Shown here: in pieces, positions 11,219 to 23,665 of the stretch
Position numbering within the stretch: the first letter of the stretch is position 1
How the letters are laid out: the number at the start of each line of letters is the position of its first letter
Source: Chionis minor
Lineage: Eukaryota; Chordata; Aves; Charadriiformes; Chionididae
Assembly (NCBI GenBank): GCA_013398295.1
Contig: VZSF01006833.1
Span: 1-64,000 of the forward strand
DNA: 64,000 nucleotides
Direction of reading: 5' to 3'
Notes under the pieces: generated by a model
The model's input: only the letters and a program-made list of their open reading frames with translations
The model's database searches: none
Told to the model about the DNA's origin: nothing
Position numbers and translations under genes: made by a program

Positions 11219-12230
11219 TTTATGGGGCCGGCGGCGAGGCAGTGGTTGGGATTGATAGGGAGAAAAATCTCCGCCAGGATGCGGCAGGTTTCCCGTCCGT
11301 TCAGGTCTGCGATCGGTCCCTGGCGGCCGCAGGAACGACGGCGCCTGCCGCAGGACCTGCCGCGGGACCCCCGCGCCCCCAGGGCGGCCCCGGGCGACGG
11401 CAGCGGCTCTGCCTCCCCCTCCTCCGCTGCCCGCAGCGCGGCCGGCTCCGCTCGGGCCAGACCCCGGGGCGAGCACACCCCCCGGTCCGGCCTGGCGCCC
11501 CAAATCCTGACNNNNNNNNNNNNNNNNNNNNNNNNNNNNNNNNNNNNNNNNNNNNNNNNNNNNNNNNNNNNNNNNNNNNNNNNNNNNNNNNNNNNNNNNN
11601 NNNNNNNNNNNNNNNNNNNNNNNNNNNNNNNNNNNNNNNNNNNNNNNNNNNNNNNNNNCGAGCGCGGGGGGTGGGGAGGAAACACCCGGGGTTTCTATTA
11701 CGCCAAGCGGTTTTATTTATATTTTTTCCCCTGTTGGGGTGGGGGGTAGGTTTGGGGTGTTTTGGTTTTTTTTTTTTCTTGAAAATAGCGTTTTGCGTAG
11801 GTGTCGCCCTGCCGGGGAGCAGCGGGCTCGCCCGACCCCCCGGCGAGGCCGAGACTCCCCCGGCGGCGGCGGCGGGGCCGGGCGCTGTCAGGGAGCGGGG
11901 CTGGGCAGCCGGTCCCCCGGCTCCGGCCCCGTCGGGACCCGCTCCGGCGTTTCTATGGGAACTGCCCTTCCCCGGGAGCCGGCTCCATCGCCCGGCCCCG
12001 AGGTCTGGCCGGTGGCTCCGCTACCGGTCGAGGGGTGGCGGCGATCCGGGCATGGCTGCCGGTAGCCACGGCAGCTTGCCTGGGCTTTATTCCTGCGAGG
12101 GGGGAGATACCGGTGTCGGTGCCCAGACGGCCCCCGGCCCGCCCGAGGGAGCGCCCCGGCCAGGCGAGGCGGCTCGGAGAGACCCCGGTTTACTGTCATG
12201 ATGGTGGTTTTGGGGGTTGTAGTCACCGTG
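11219..12230 (+). promoter_or_regulatory. ITSN2: CpG island 2: probable ITSN2 promoter and non-coding exon 1
   Basis: A 1-kb block of very high G+C and CpG, with (CGG)n-like runs near 11860, interrupts AT-rich DNA about 13.7 kb upstream of the first coding exon of ITSN2. ITSN2 needs a non-coding first exon, because exon 2 begins with a splice acceptor. This is the nearest upstream CpG island on the gene's strand. I cannot place the transcription start or donor site; either may lie in the gap. CpG island 1 at the left edge is the alternative promoter. Confidence 0.55.
11512..11658. other. Assembly gap (147 N) within CpG island 2
   Basis: The run of undetermined bases interrupts the GC-rich island, where sequencing often fails. 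Its length may be an estimate, so the real exon 1 or core promoter could be missing. Confidence 0.95.
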
Positions 12231-12990
12231 AAAGCCTAGAGTTTGGAGAAATCGAACTGGTTCCCCCAGTTAAAGTTTGTGAACTGTTTTGCCTGCCTTT
12301 CCTTGGTCTCAACTTCGCGCCACAGGGTGAAGTAATTCAGAAAATAAAATGAGGCTGAGATACTCGGTTCTGTTCCCTAAACATTAAGATGCTATTTTGA
12401 ATATGCTAAAGTGACACGCTTAGCAGTTGACACTGTGTCACATAGCAGAACTGGAAAGTAGACTGCGCTTTAGATAGTCCCTGTGATCTTTTAACTCACC
12501 CTGGTAGCAGTTCTCTTAAACGTCAGGTGGAAATTCCCCGTCTGAAACGCTGGAATGAGAAGTTAGAGGCTGCTTGCCCTCACGTACAGGCTGCCCTATT
12601 GTATGCATGTCTCTTTTGGGAATGTGATGTTTTTTTAAACTTGTTTTTGTTCATGCTTGCCTGTGGTGGCAGCAGCTCCCGTGCTTGTATGTACACAGGA
12701 AAACGTTCAAAGCAAGTCAAGTGAAGCAGTACGGCTTCGCCGCGGTGTGGATAACATCGGGGTACGTAAAATGCAGCTTGCCTTAGAAGATTTTCAATTG
12801 TTTATCTGAAATTTGCTTGCAATTCAAAGACTACAGCTGTAACAAGCATCTTACCCACTGATGTGACAGCAATGTTTAGAAACAATGAGCATCAGGACCT
12901 AATTGAATAAAATAGCTTACTGGGCTTCATTCTTCTAAACTTTGTTGTTTCCTTGTTTTCACTCTACCTTCTCCGTTTGGTTTGTCTGTA
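12231..12990. other. Presumed ITSN2 intron 1, left part
   Basis: No exon, repeat family or RNA gene is visible. The sequence returns to average base composition directly after the CpG island. Confidence 0.45.
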
Positions 12991-13138
12991 TTTTTTTTAT
13001 TCCGACTAAGCCGGCAGGGCCATTCATACTGCCATGCCTCTGGATATGTAGAGGAACCTTAGAACCTTTTTTTTATTCTGACGAAGCTCGCAGGGCCGTT
13101 CACACTGCCATACTTCTGGATATGTAGAGGAACCTTAG
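12991..13138. repeat. Tandem duplication, two 72-bp copies, 76-bp period
   Basis: Copy 1 (12991-13062) and copy 2 (13067-13138) both run from an eight-T tract through ATTC(C/T)GAC, CAGGGCC, CACTGCCAT-like and GGATATGTAGAGGAACCTTAG. They differ at about eight positions and are separated by AACC. This is a local duplication rather than a dispersed repeat. Confidence 0.85.
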
Positions 13139-14261
13139 TATGGAACTCTAGGCTCCGTATGACATTAAGAGAATCACATGCATCCCTGCAAACATGGATT
13201 TAGGCTGCTCCATGCTCTCTGTTACATAGAAATTAGCCTCCTAACTCAGATGCCTAAATTAGATCAAGTGAACATGCCTCTCCTTTGAAGTACTATCCTG
13301 AGGGAATCGCATTTATTTTTTTCTCCTCCGCCTATAGAAGATTTAGGGTATGGGATGTGTCCCACTATAGTATAAACAAAGAATATGTCCCTGTAGCACT
13401 AACGATAACAAAAATGTGCTACCTATGCCTTGAGTTAATCACCATGTGGGCTTATCTACCATAGGTTGTGCTCTGCTATCAGAGCTTTATGGCTGCTTAT
13501 TTTTTTGCAGCATTCTTCTTGCAGACACAGTGAGACAGATCAAGGCAGAAGTGACCCGTGGAGGATTTTGAACTGTGTTGTTGAGGAGCTCTGCTGGATT
13601 GAGCTTCAGGTATTGCAGTGGTTGGGACCATGGCAGTTCTTGCAGTAGTTTTTTTTACAAATATTTCTGTTGTCGTCTTTAGTATTGAAAAGTGAATTGA
13701 TTTCATGCTGTAGCAAATGTAGCAGCTATGAAAAACGAAGCTAAGTTGGGTGGGTGGTAGTAGTCCTTCACTGAGCTGCTCATCTGGAGGTGGTGGGGAA
13801 AATGGGACGACAGCCTTTGAAAAGCAAAAGGTGATGTACCTGCTTCACTTGGGACATTATCAAAAAGCTTCACAGCCCTTGAGAACAGGTGTCTGTCAGG
13901 AAAGGACCTTGTGAATAGTTCCTGAAGAGCAGCCTAGGATCCTCTTGCAAATCGAGATGGAGGTGTCTGGTCTGAGAGATAACCCGTTAACTAACAGTTT
14001 ATAAGTAAAGTCTCTGCTCTTACCTGAAAAGATTTAGTTTGATCAGCATGTAAAATTTGTGAAAGTAGCATTTCATGAGAATTTCTTTCAATGTCTGGAA
14101 CTGTTCTCTTTGCCTTTTTAAAAAACTTGTTCAAAAGTTGGCTACCTTTCCTTTCAAGTGAAAATAGGCCAGAAATGAAAATGAAAAGTAAAGACCTCCA
14201 ATGTCTCAGTTTTGAAAATAGCTTTTAAGTGCTTCTATTTGCTTTTACTTACCTAAATGTA
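13139..14261. other. Presumed ITSN2 intron 1, unique
   Basis: I see no supported feature in this stretch. Confidence 0.4.
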
Positions 14262-14990
14262 ATCATAGAATAATTTAGTTTTGAAGGAACTTCAGGAGAT
14301 TGTCTGGTCCAAGACTAAAAGCACGGCAAGCTTCGATGAGGTTGCTCAGAGCCATGTCTGGTTGTGTTTGCACTACCCTCACCAGTTCGGTATCCAAACT
14401 TGCTCAGATTGTCAGTGAAGACGTAAAACAGTACTAGCCATGGTATCAACCCCTGGGGAACATCACTAGTTCCCACCAGATGGATTTTGGACTGCTGATT
14501 ATGGTAGTTGTCAAGCTAGTTTTCCACCCAGTGTAAAGTCAACCTGTTCAAACTGTATTTCACCACTTTGGCTCAAAGGATACTGGGGCAGACCTTGTTG
14601 AAAGCCTTCGTAAAGTCAAACCAAGCGGCTCTGCTTTCATCGACAGCCAGTCATCTCGACACAGAAGGCTGTGAGGTGTGTCAGGTGTGGTTCGTCCTGG
14701 ATAAATGCATGCTGGCAGTTTCCCATCACTTTCTTGTTCCAGGCATCTGTAGGTGGCTCCCAGGAGGATTTGCTCCATAATCTTTCCAGGGACTGAAGTC
14801 AGACTTAGCAACCTGATGTATTGTTGAACTCTCCCTCTTGCCTTTCCAGAAGGTGGGTGTAATGTTTGCATTTTTCCAGTCATCGGGATGCTCGACCAGT
14901 CCCCAAGACCTTTCAAAAACCATAGAGCTTGTCTTGCAATGACATCAGCCAGCATTCCTGGCAGCATTGGTGCTATAATTTGTTCCACAT
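14262..14990 (-). repeat. CR1 retrotransposon, internally deleted, antisense
   Basis: The inverted CR1 3' tail (AATCATAGAATAATTTAG) is followed by about 70 bp of 3'-end sequence, then jumps to the reverse-transcriptase region. On the minus strand the RT landmark [15 protein letters not shown] is preserved near 14770, upstream of frameshifted remnants. The order shows that much of the region between RT and the 3' end was deleted. Confidence 0.85.
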
Positions 14991-17900
14991 ATATTCATGC
15001 ATACTTCCTTGTTTTCAGGTTACTTTATTTTGACTTTTGGAAGCTGCTTTCAGTTGATTGTAACGCCACATCTCTTGGCAAGGTGCTGATGGAGCCTGCC
15101 ATGTTTTTAAGTTTTGGGGGGAATCTTGATGTAAACATAGTCCTTTTGTGAAAATTGTGAGAGCAGTAGGTTGTTGACTTTGTGAATTTGTGGTGTTGCT
15201 TTTAGATTGGAGGGCTCATTTAATGAGGCTGAATGATCTGGGAGAGTCAGTGACCTTTCTTTACCTTTTTCGTCTTAGGTGATGATTGATGATTAAAAAG
15301 ATAACAAAGATAATCTAGAGCTAATTAGTGAATTCTCCTTTTTTATGACCTATTTCAAGCACTATTACTTGTCTGTAAAACACTTACACAAAGTGTACCT
15401 TGAGGTTCAGAGGTTGACTCTAGGTATGGGGTGAAATAGGGTATTTACTGTATTCCCTTTAGCTTTAAAAGCATGTTATTACCCTTTAACTTCACCTTTC
15501 AAAATTGCATTTTCCTTGTGTAGCCTGGTTGGTGATAGAAAATGCAACAATTATTTTAAGGGGAAGTGCTCATGTTAAGAGTGCCAGGTCAGATTTTTGT
15601 AAGGGCTAAGCAGCTGTTTTAAGTGACACTGAAATTTTCAGATGCTTAGTTGCAGGTATTACAGATGCCTGCATTTACCTCTGGAAATCTTTGTTTTTTG
15701 GAATCCTGATCAGTATAGAACTGGGAGGCTCATCTCTACGTGTAAGTTCAAGTTCCTCCAGTGATGGACCAATTTTAAACTGAAATTTTAAGCCAGCTCT
15801 GAGCAGTGCCACTGGGGAAGCTTTGTTTTCTGCGGCATTGGCTGAGTCTAATCAGATGTAACCTTGTGTTGAAATTTTTTTTGTGGTTAGTATATTTAGA
15901 GCCGCTTTTAGCCATGTGGATTCTCTGGTGTCTAATATTGGTACTGAAACATACAGCAGTCTTTCTCATTGATGGGGGGTGCTAAATTTGGTAGTGTCTT
16001 CTCTGTCTGGTTGCCTGTTTTCATGTATCTTGTAGGCAGTTAAGATCTTTGCAAAGTCCACTTAACTTTGCAAAGTTTTTTGGTTCGTGCTGGATGATGG
16101 GATTAATCAAAATACGTACTGACTATTCATGTCTTATAATAACATTAGAAAGCCAAGCTAAGAATTCAGACATGCTGGTTATGAGAATGTAACTCCTCTC
16201 ATTGATTGTCTCTCAGGATTTTGATTTTTTTTTTTTTAATTCTCATAATTATTTATTTATTTCTCTAGAAAACAAGATAGGTGATTTTATTTCATGACGC
16301 GTCTTTGATTCTTCCTACATCCACGCATACTTTGTTTTATTGCCTATTGCAAGATTATACAGAGGCTGTAGTAACTTGTTTTTCTGGTACTGTTGTGCCA
16401 TCAGCACCAAATGCTCAAAAGGTGAGGATTAGGTTACAGAAAAAACATAAAGTAAAAATGGCGCTGATGAAATTTCATTTTTCTTCAAATTCAGAATGTT
16501 TTAGGGCTTTGTCAGTACAGGAACGCAGCCTGGCCAGGTTGGTTATTCAGATCCTAGAGTTAAGGTAATGGATTGAATGTTAATATATAGATGAGCACAG
16601 TGTTGTGTAACTCTTATTTTCAGAACACCACATGAAATGCAAATGATGTAACATGATGACAGTGGCAGCACAATGCACTGGAATTACCTAATGGAGGACA
16701 ATTACCTGAGAACTATTTTAAAACCTTTTTGCAGTTACAGACGTTTGGAAAAACATGGTTGATCCAGATAAGTCACAGCTTCCTTGGAACAGTGATTCTG
16801 AGAGCAGCCAGTTTGACTTGAGACGTATTAATATGGGATGTTGTTGCTTCAGAAGCAGCAGAAAATAATTCTGAGCTGGCTCTTCTAGTGAAATTTTCAA
16901 GGCTGATGCAGGTGGAGCTTGTGAAATGCTGTGGCATCAGTCATAAGTGATATCTGCAGTTAGTGATTCAACAGCATGCACATGAAGGAAGGGAAGAACA
17001 GGAAATGGGAGTTACTCTTTTTTGTTTCTAAAAATATTACAATTGGAACGCAAAAAAAATGACCTATTATGGCTATGCTAATAAATGTATCAAAATCAGA
17101 GTTGATTTGAATAATACTTTTAGTCTTAACTTTTAAAGGTCAAGAATTCTACTGGTCAAAATCTAAAATTCTCTTGCTTTTTTCCACGGCACTCTTAGTG
17201 TGGTCATAATATTACGAGTTTCTTAAGGTAGTACGAGTGTCTTTCTGAAATACGCTTTTGCTCGTAGGGGCTTTATGTAACGTTGAGATCCGTGTCTAAC
17301 CCAGGGGATAACTGATTCCCTAAGTTCATGAAATTAATCTGCAATGGTCAAAACATTATTACTGTGTGCTGTAGAGCTCCGTGTTGCAGGTTAAGAGAGC
17401 AGATTTCAACTGGGTGCTCTGAAGGACCGTTCTTGGTGCCAGCGGGGACGGGACTCGTGGCTGGGAGCGGGGTCAGAGCCGGAGGCTTCGGCTGGGGCAG
17501 TGAGAGGTGCTGTGGCTGCTCCGCCTGGGTCCAGGGGATCTCCTGGGGCTCCCGTAGGGGCTGGCATCTCTTGGACCTCTGTTGTACCCCCGATCTTCTG
17601 TCTGGCTTTGGGGAATGCATTTTTACCCCTCTGTTGCCCACCCAATACAGTGCTACGCAGTTATTTTTTCCTGCTTTGACTGCCTTAACGCTCATCTTTG
17701 CTTTCTCTCCCGCGGGCCTTCCCTGGTTTTTGTTTCATCAAAGCTAAAACAGCATTTCTTTGCTTTACAGGCCCCTTGTGGCCTGTCTCCTCTCTGCTTG
17801 TCATCTCATTCAGTTTTGAGAAGTTAAGCTGGACAGGTTTCATGCACCTGCCCAGCTTTCACAAATAGTGAAATATTGTTCTCTGCTGAGTGTAGAAGAC

Positions 17901-18837
17901 TGCCCGCTTATTCTATATCTTTCATTTTATGCTTAGCTGTATCAGTCCATTAGATATTACTTATATTTTGCACTCTTATCTGGGGCTGAAAGCCAAGGAA
18001 CAAGAGAAGTAGCAGCTCTTATATCGTAAGGAGAAGATGACAAGAATCGTGCTGATAGTTTTTTGCTCTGTTAGGAGGCAGATTTTGCTTGTGCTTCTGA
18101 TGAAAGGACACGACAGGGCTCCTAATTTCCTCTAAGATGGCAAGATTTTAAATGGATACGTTCATAAGTAACATATCCTGAATGTTTCCAGTCATGGTTG
18201 AAGGAAGAAAATAGCAAACGGAAATCTCATCAAAGATTTATGCTTTACCTCAGTCCACGCTGGCATGTGTTAGGAGTTGCAATGTGGACGTTGAGAACTG
18301 CAGGCTTCCAGGTGTGTGGATCTCACGGAATAGTGTCTTAAGGCTCTTGTACGATGCTTGCAAATACTGAAATGTGAGAATTGTTTGTCTTAAAACAGAA
18401 TCTAGAAAAAACAGCATATGGAGTGCAGAGTCATGTAAATTAGAAAGTAGGAAGCAAAAAAGGCAAGAGTGTATTTTAAGTTACCGCCTGTTCAGGAGCA
18501 AGTGTGTCTCATTTAGCTCTCTGGAAAGGTTATGATATGCAGCCTGGAATTTCTTCTCAAAAGTAAAAGTAATTTACCCTCTGCTTCCCCCTTTCCCCCC
18601 CTTTCCCCTTTTTTCCCAAGCAGGCAGAGGTAGTGATGTCTTTGTGTCTGGGACCAGTTTAGTGAATGTGTTTCTCCAGGGTGTGGCAGAGCTGGGTTCA
18701 GTTCCCATCTTTTCCTGAGGAAGTTGATGCATGTGTCTCCTGGGAGAAGGGCCAGGGGTTTAAATAGTGAGCTTCCTGAAGTGGGATTCCCAGTTCCTCC
18801 TTCAAAATTTCTTCTTCTTCTTTGCAAAGGGACCTGC
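14991..18837. other. Presumed ITSN2 intron 1, unique
   Basis: No exon or known repeat is supported. A GC-rich patch at 17400-17600 stands out from its AT-rich surroundings and carries short frames on both strands without recognisable domains. It could be an unannotated exon or a regulatory element. I cannot decide which. Confidence 0.4.
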
Positions 18838-18955
18838 GACGCTCTGGCTTAATGGTAGAGAATTTTGCGTAGGAGGTTGAAGTCCTGAGTTGACATTACT
18901 ATTCCAAACACTCTGCATGGGTTTCCTTGAACAACTGTGTGACATAAATGTGGGA
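18838..18955 (+). repeat. Possible tRNA-derived SINE relic (MIR-like)
   Basis: An A-box-like TGGCTTAATGGTAGAG (18845-18860) is followed at tRNA-like spacing by a B-box-like GGTTGAAGTCC (18875-18885). Further on, ACAACTGTGTGACATAAATG resembles the core region of MIR-type SINEs. The match is weak, and the relic is too decayed to be a working tRNA gene. Confidence 0.35.
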
Positions 18956-21332
18956 AAGCCTCCTAGGAGGAAAAAAAGGTGGGTTTAAATCTCCAGAGAC
19001 AGAGTTGAACTGGGTCTTGGTATTTTGAATGCGTGCTGTCACAGCTGTGCAAGAGAGGGAATAAACCCATCAATACTGACCACACAATTATGCTTTTAAA
19101 ACAGAAACAGCAATTCTTGCATTTTGCATGGTCAGTATGTTCACTAAAGCTGTTAGCTAGGCAGAATGATATTTGTCAGAATTTTTTTTTTTTTTTGTAT
19201 GTTCTGTCTTAATCACTGTTTGGAAGGAAGTCACTACATAACAGTGAGCAAGGAAGGGACTTTGTACCATAGGGTTAAGAAGTAAAATATTTAACACTTT
19301 TTTTTTTCTTCCCCTCGAAATGTCAAAATACTAACTAATGCTTGCAGTACTCTTATGCACAGTAACAGAGGGGAACAGGAAGAGCTAGTGATCTGTTAGC
19401 TACCCAGGATCAACTTCTTCGTTTTGTCACTGTTGTCACTCATTTCTTATCGGAGTGGGTGGACTTTGTGAAGCTGGCCACGGTACATTTGGAAAAGGCC
19501 GTGTCACTGTGTTGTAACTCCACTGTATAAAGGAGATAAATTCTTGGCCTGCTGAGATGTTGTGTTGGTTTTCTTTTTTTTTTCTTTTTTTTTTTTTTAA
19601 AATCCATAAACTTTTCTACCGATATGTCTTGAACGAAGAGAAATTCTAGACTGTGCTGGTTTCTAATGTCTTACTAATGCTTATTAGTCTCTGATTTTCA
19701 AGAGGGTAGTCCTAAAAAAAGCACAGAACAACTACATGGGCTATTACACTGTCAGTGTTTGCTTTGCAAATACTAATGAGTAGTCTCTGGGCGGTCCAGT
19801 TCTGCATGTGTTGCAGAGAGTAAATCGGTCAACTCGTACCGCAACCTCTGTCCTTGCTAATTGGTTCTTACAGCAAAAAACTGCAATATATCTTCTTTCT
19901 GTCCTTGAGAAAGGCAAAAGAGTAGCAGTGTGCCCACACAGGCTGCTTCTGTGGTAGTTGCTTTCTTCCAGTTAAAACTGGTGGGACAGAGCCTGATGCA
20001 CTAGACCTTCATTCCTACTAAAACTATGTGACTGTGTTTTTTTTGAGAAATATTTTGGGGGAAAAAAAAAAAAGGATTCAAGTATAAATATTAACAAAGA
20101 TTGTGGTACAACCATTCTTCATAAAATGGCAAGATGCCTATGATGGGGGAAAAAAAGCTTTTTCTTTTCCCTTTCTCCTGCAGCCTGCCAGGTCTAATGC
20201 TTTTTAATGTTTTCAGCATGGTTGTAAGGCTTGCAGTCTCCTTGCAGTCTCCTCATTTCTTTTCTCAGCTTGTATCAGCTATAAGGGACACTGAGAGACG
20301 GAGCAGAAGTTGCAGTTTGGTGGGTCAGTTTGTGAAAACAATTAGTGCTTTAAACATAGGGACTAGTCAGCTGGTTTGTTTACAAGAACTTGCTGTTCTA
20401 CTATTTAAACGTAACATCCAAGTTTTCCTGTTTTCACCCGAAATGGCAGCAGGGCTTAATGTCGTCTACGGTGTTCACAGGGACGTTTGATCCTCTTTTG
20501 TTACAACGTGGATTTTTGTACTGTGGCCGCCATTGCTTCTCTGGACTAGTAACTGAGTTCACCAAACACCTCTTCTAGAACATTTTGCAGAAAAAAAAAT
20601 ATTTTCTATGTGATATTCTGGTTGTGATGACCATTTTCTCATCTGTATCATCCATTTAGGATACTGATTATAATATTTTCTTGAGGTTTTTTTGTCTTCA
20701 GTGAACCTTTTTATATGGCGTTGGGTTTCTCTGTAGTATTGTGTAATGAGGTTCTTAACTTTTAATCATTAATCACAGTGAAAGCTGTAAATTTATCAGA
20801 GTTGTTCTAAAAAAAGTAAGTTTGGCCTAAAGCGAGAATATTTTGCTGAGATTTCCCTTGGCAAATAAATGGTGCACACCTGTGTCCTAAAGGTGCAAGG
20901 TGCATTCACAGATGGTGACTACAGCAACTTTATTTAGAATCTGTGAAAACAAACTGCTTTTGACTTCAATATATGTGTAATCTCCAAGCCTTTGAGGAGT
21001 GCTGTAGAAATGTGGAATACAGAATATTTGTTGAGAGCAAGTCGCATTCTTTGGGAAGGATTGTTTCCACAGACCTTTGAAAAATGTGTGTAGCCTTTGA
21101 GTTTACTGGGTTGTTTCCTCCTTCTCTAAAAAAAATTAAATGAGAGGAAATGATGTTGCAGCGATACTTTTATTTTCCCTTTTTGTACTGCTTGGTATGA
21201 CTTCTGAATCTGTCACTGGAGAAGCAAATGTGTTCGGTATAATGCTGGTGTCCGAGTGAAATGAGTCTGTGCAAAAGGATAGAATGGGGTCTCAGTGCTG
21301 ATACGATCTGAAATCCTGCAAAAATCCCATTT
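18956..21332. other. Presumed ITSN2 intron 1, unique with T/A homopolymers
   Basis: The stretch holds several short T- or A-tracts (around 19180, 19300, 19570-19600 and 20065) and otherwise nothing I can name. Confidence 0.4.
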
Positions 21333-21858
21333 ATGAACTGTGTTCAGTTTTGGGCACACTGTGTTCAGTTTTGGGCACAGCAGTATCGGAGAGACATTGA
21401 GGTGCTGGAGCATGTCCAGAGAAGGACAACTGAGCTGGTGAGGGGTCTGAAGAACAAGTCTTATGAGGAGCGGCTGAGAGAGTTGGGATTGTTTAGCCTG
21501 GAGCAGAGAAGGTTGAGGGGACACCTTGTCACTCTCTACAGCTACCTGAAAGGAGGTTATAGCCAGGTGGGGGTCACTCTCTTCTCCCAAGTAACAAGCG
21601 ACAGAACAAGAGGAAATGGCCTCGCGTTGTGCCAGGGGAGGTTCAGGTTGGATATCAGGAAAAATGTCTTCACCAAAAGGGCTGTCAAGCAATGGAACAG
21701 ACTGCCCAGGGAGGTGGTGGAATCGCCGTCCCTGGAGGTATTTAAAAGCCGGGTAGATGTGGTGCTGAGGGACATGGTTTAGGGGTGGTTTTGGCATAGG
21801 TTTTTGGTTGGACTTGATGATCTTGAAGGTCTCTTCCAACCCAAGTGATTTTATGATT
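21333..21858 (+). repeat. CR1 retrotransposon, 5'-truncated, sense
   Basis: An uninterrupted frame of about 150 codons (21333-21782) encodes the end of CR1 ORF2, including [20 protein letters not shown] and [20 protein letters not shown], followed by the typical 3' end GGACTTGATGATCTTGAAGG and a TTTTATGATTCC tail. It carries a 21-bp tandem duplication near its start. The preserved frame suggests a comparatively recent insertion. With most of ORF2 missing, the copy is dead. Confidence 0.9.
21337..21378 (+). repeat. 21-bp tandem duplication inside CR1
   Basis: The unit beginning ACTGTGTTCAGTTTTGGGCA occurs twice back to back and identically (21337-21357 and 21358-21378). Being a multiple of three, it keeps the CR1 frame. 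Confidence 0.9.
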
Positions 21859-22420
21859 CCTGGTTGCTTCTGAAGGTTCCTAATTTTTAGGAACTAAAGT
21901 TAGTTCCTAATTAGTTCCTAATTTTAGTATTATTTGTGAGGATTAATGTATGAGCGTTTTGTTGCCATTCAGTCTAGTGTTTCAAAATATGATGAGATCT
22001 GCCTGTAGGCATCATAGTGAGACTATGGAGCTAAGCCATGATTTAATCTCATCACATTAGTGCAGTGTACCCTTCGTATCCATCTGGTGGGCAGTTCCCT
22101 CTTTCTTCAGACTTAAGGTGGTTGACCTACATGGCAATGCCTGGTGCAGACCTGTCAGGCTGGGTCGGCCAAGGCTTGGGGAACTTCGGGAATTTGCAGG
22201 TATGCTGAAAAAAACCACGTCAATACATTTGGGCTGGACTGGTCATTATTTTTGAGAGTGCTGCACTGGAACAGAGTATCAAATAGTGCAGTGTTAGAAA
22301 CATCTGATCTTGGACTTCTTTTGAGAGGACAGTGGTATGGGTGATGACTTGGGTGTGCTGTATTCAGTGTCTGACTGTGCTTTCTAATTCTGATCAACAT
22401 GACCTCTGGAACTCCTGTTA
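21859..22420. other. Presumed ITSN2 intron 1 between CR1 copies
   Basis: Immediately after the CR1 tail, AGTTCCTAATT-type units repeat three times (21880-21930), with a short inverted arm (CCTAATTTTTAGG). Beyond that I see nothing specific. Confidence 0.45.
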
Positions 22421-22700
22421 CCACAGAATCAGCGAATGGTTTGGCTTGAAACGGACCTTTGAAGATCAGGTAGTTCCAACCCCCCTGCCATGGGCAGGGA
22501 CACCTTCAACTAAACCAGATTGCTCAAAGCCCCATTCAACCTGGTCTTGAACACTTCAGGGATGGTGCCTCCACAGTTTCTCTGCACAACCTGTTCCAGT
22601 GCCTCACCACCCTCGTTGTAAATACTTTCTTCCTTACATCCAACCAAAATCTACTCTCTTTCAGTTTAAAACTGGTGCTTCTTGTCCTGTCATTACAAGC
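22421..22700 (-). repeat. CR1 3' fragment, antisense
   Basis: ACAGAATCAGCGAATGGTTT followed by CCATGGGCAGGGACACCTTC and GTTTCTCTGCACAACCTGTT is the reverse complement of the CR1 3' end. On the minus strand [17 protein letters not shown] remains readable. Confidence 0.85.
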
Positions 22701-23139
22701 CAAGTGGCTGGCTGTGTACATAGCTGTTGGTAACAGCGGGCTGGCGTTACCCCGGCTGGTGAAAATGAACCAGGAATACGTGCGCTCTGTACACGCGACG
22801 CTTCCATAAATAGGAAGGACAGACTCTCACCACGGTAACGTGAGGACTTTTAACTCAAAATTCTTCAATTGAAATTGATTTTAAAATATGGTATATTTGA
22901 GACTCTAGGGACATCAAAATGGGGAAGAGGGGGTTTACACGTTCTGTGCCCGAGTTACTTCTCCCGCTCCCGTGGCCAGCAGTTGGGATTTTAGAAAGCT
23001 CCATCTACATGAGCCGTTTCAAAACTAAGGAAGGCAAAGTCTGACTTCTAAGCTGTATAAAGTGTTTTACAAATACATCTTAAGATTTTGGGCTTTAGAA
23101 GTGAATCGATGTGTTACCAGATTTGTATTGTCTGATATT
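22701..23139. other. Presumed ITSN2 intron 1 between CR1 copies
   Basis: No gene, RNA or repeat signature was recognised. Confidence 0.4.
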
Positions 23140-23665
23140 TATCCGCCTCACCTTGAGTACTGTGTGCGGTTTTGGGCTTCACAATGTAAGAAGGATATAA
23201 AAATACCAGAACGTGTCTGAAGGAGAGCAACAGAGATGGTGAAAGGACTAGAGGGCATGACTTATGAGCAGTGGCTGAGGATACTAGGTTTGTTTGGCTT
23301 GGAGAAGAGGAGCCTGAGGGGTGACGTCATTGCTGTCTACAGCGGCCAGGGAGGTGCTGGTCTCTTCTCTCTGGTGTCCCCTGGTAGGACGTGAGGGAAT
23401 GGCTTAAAGCTGTGTCAGGTGACGTTCAGATTGGATGTTGGGGAGAAGTTCTTCGCTGAAGGGGTGCTCAAGCACTGGAACAAGCCACCTGGTCGTGGCC
23501 CCAAGCTGGTCGGTGTTCTAGAAGCTTTTGTACAACACAGTATGGTTTACCATACCTTATATATTGTTTAACTTCTAGGCCGCTCTTGGTGGAGTCACAA
23601 GTTGGACTTGATCTTTGTGGATCCCTTTCAACTCAGGATATTCTATGGTTCTGTGATTCTATTGT
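23140..23665 (+). repeat. CR1 retrotransposon, diverged, sense
   Basis: CTTGAGTACTGTGTGCGGTT, GAGCAGTGGCTGAGGATACT and AAGTTGGACTTGATCTTTGT followed by a GTTCTGTGATTCT tail outline the CR1 3' part. The copy has lost its frame and carries a stretch unlike CR1 around 23540-23590, perhaps a small insertion. Confidence 0.8.

Noticed and set aside
11242..12201. A 319-codon frame across CpG island 2
   Set aside because: It runs through 147 undetermined bases, is almost all Pro/Gly/Arg/Ala from high GC, and frames of similar length exist on the other strand. It shows base composition, not a protein.
18838..18955. Functional tRNA gene
   Set aside because: The A- and B-box-like words are present, but acceptor and anticodon stems do not pair by eye. 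A decayed SINE is the better reading.
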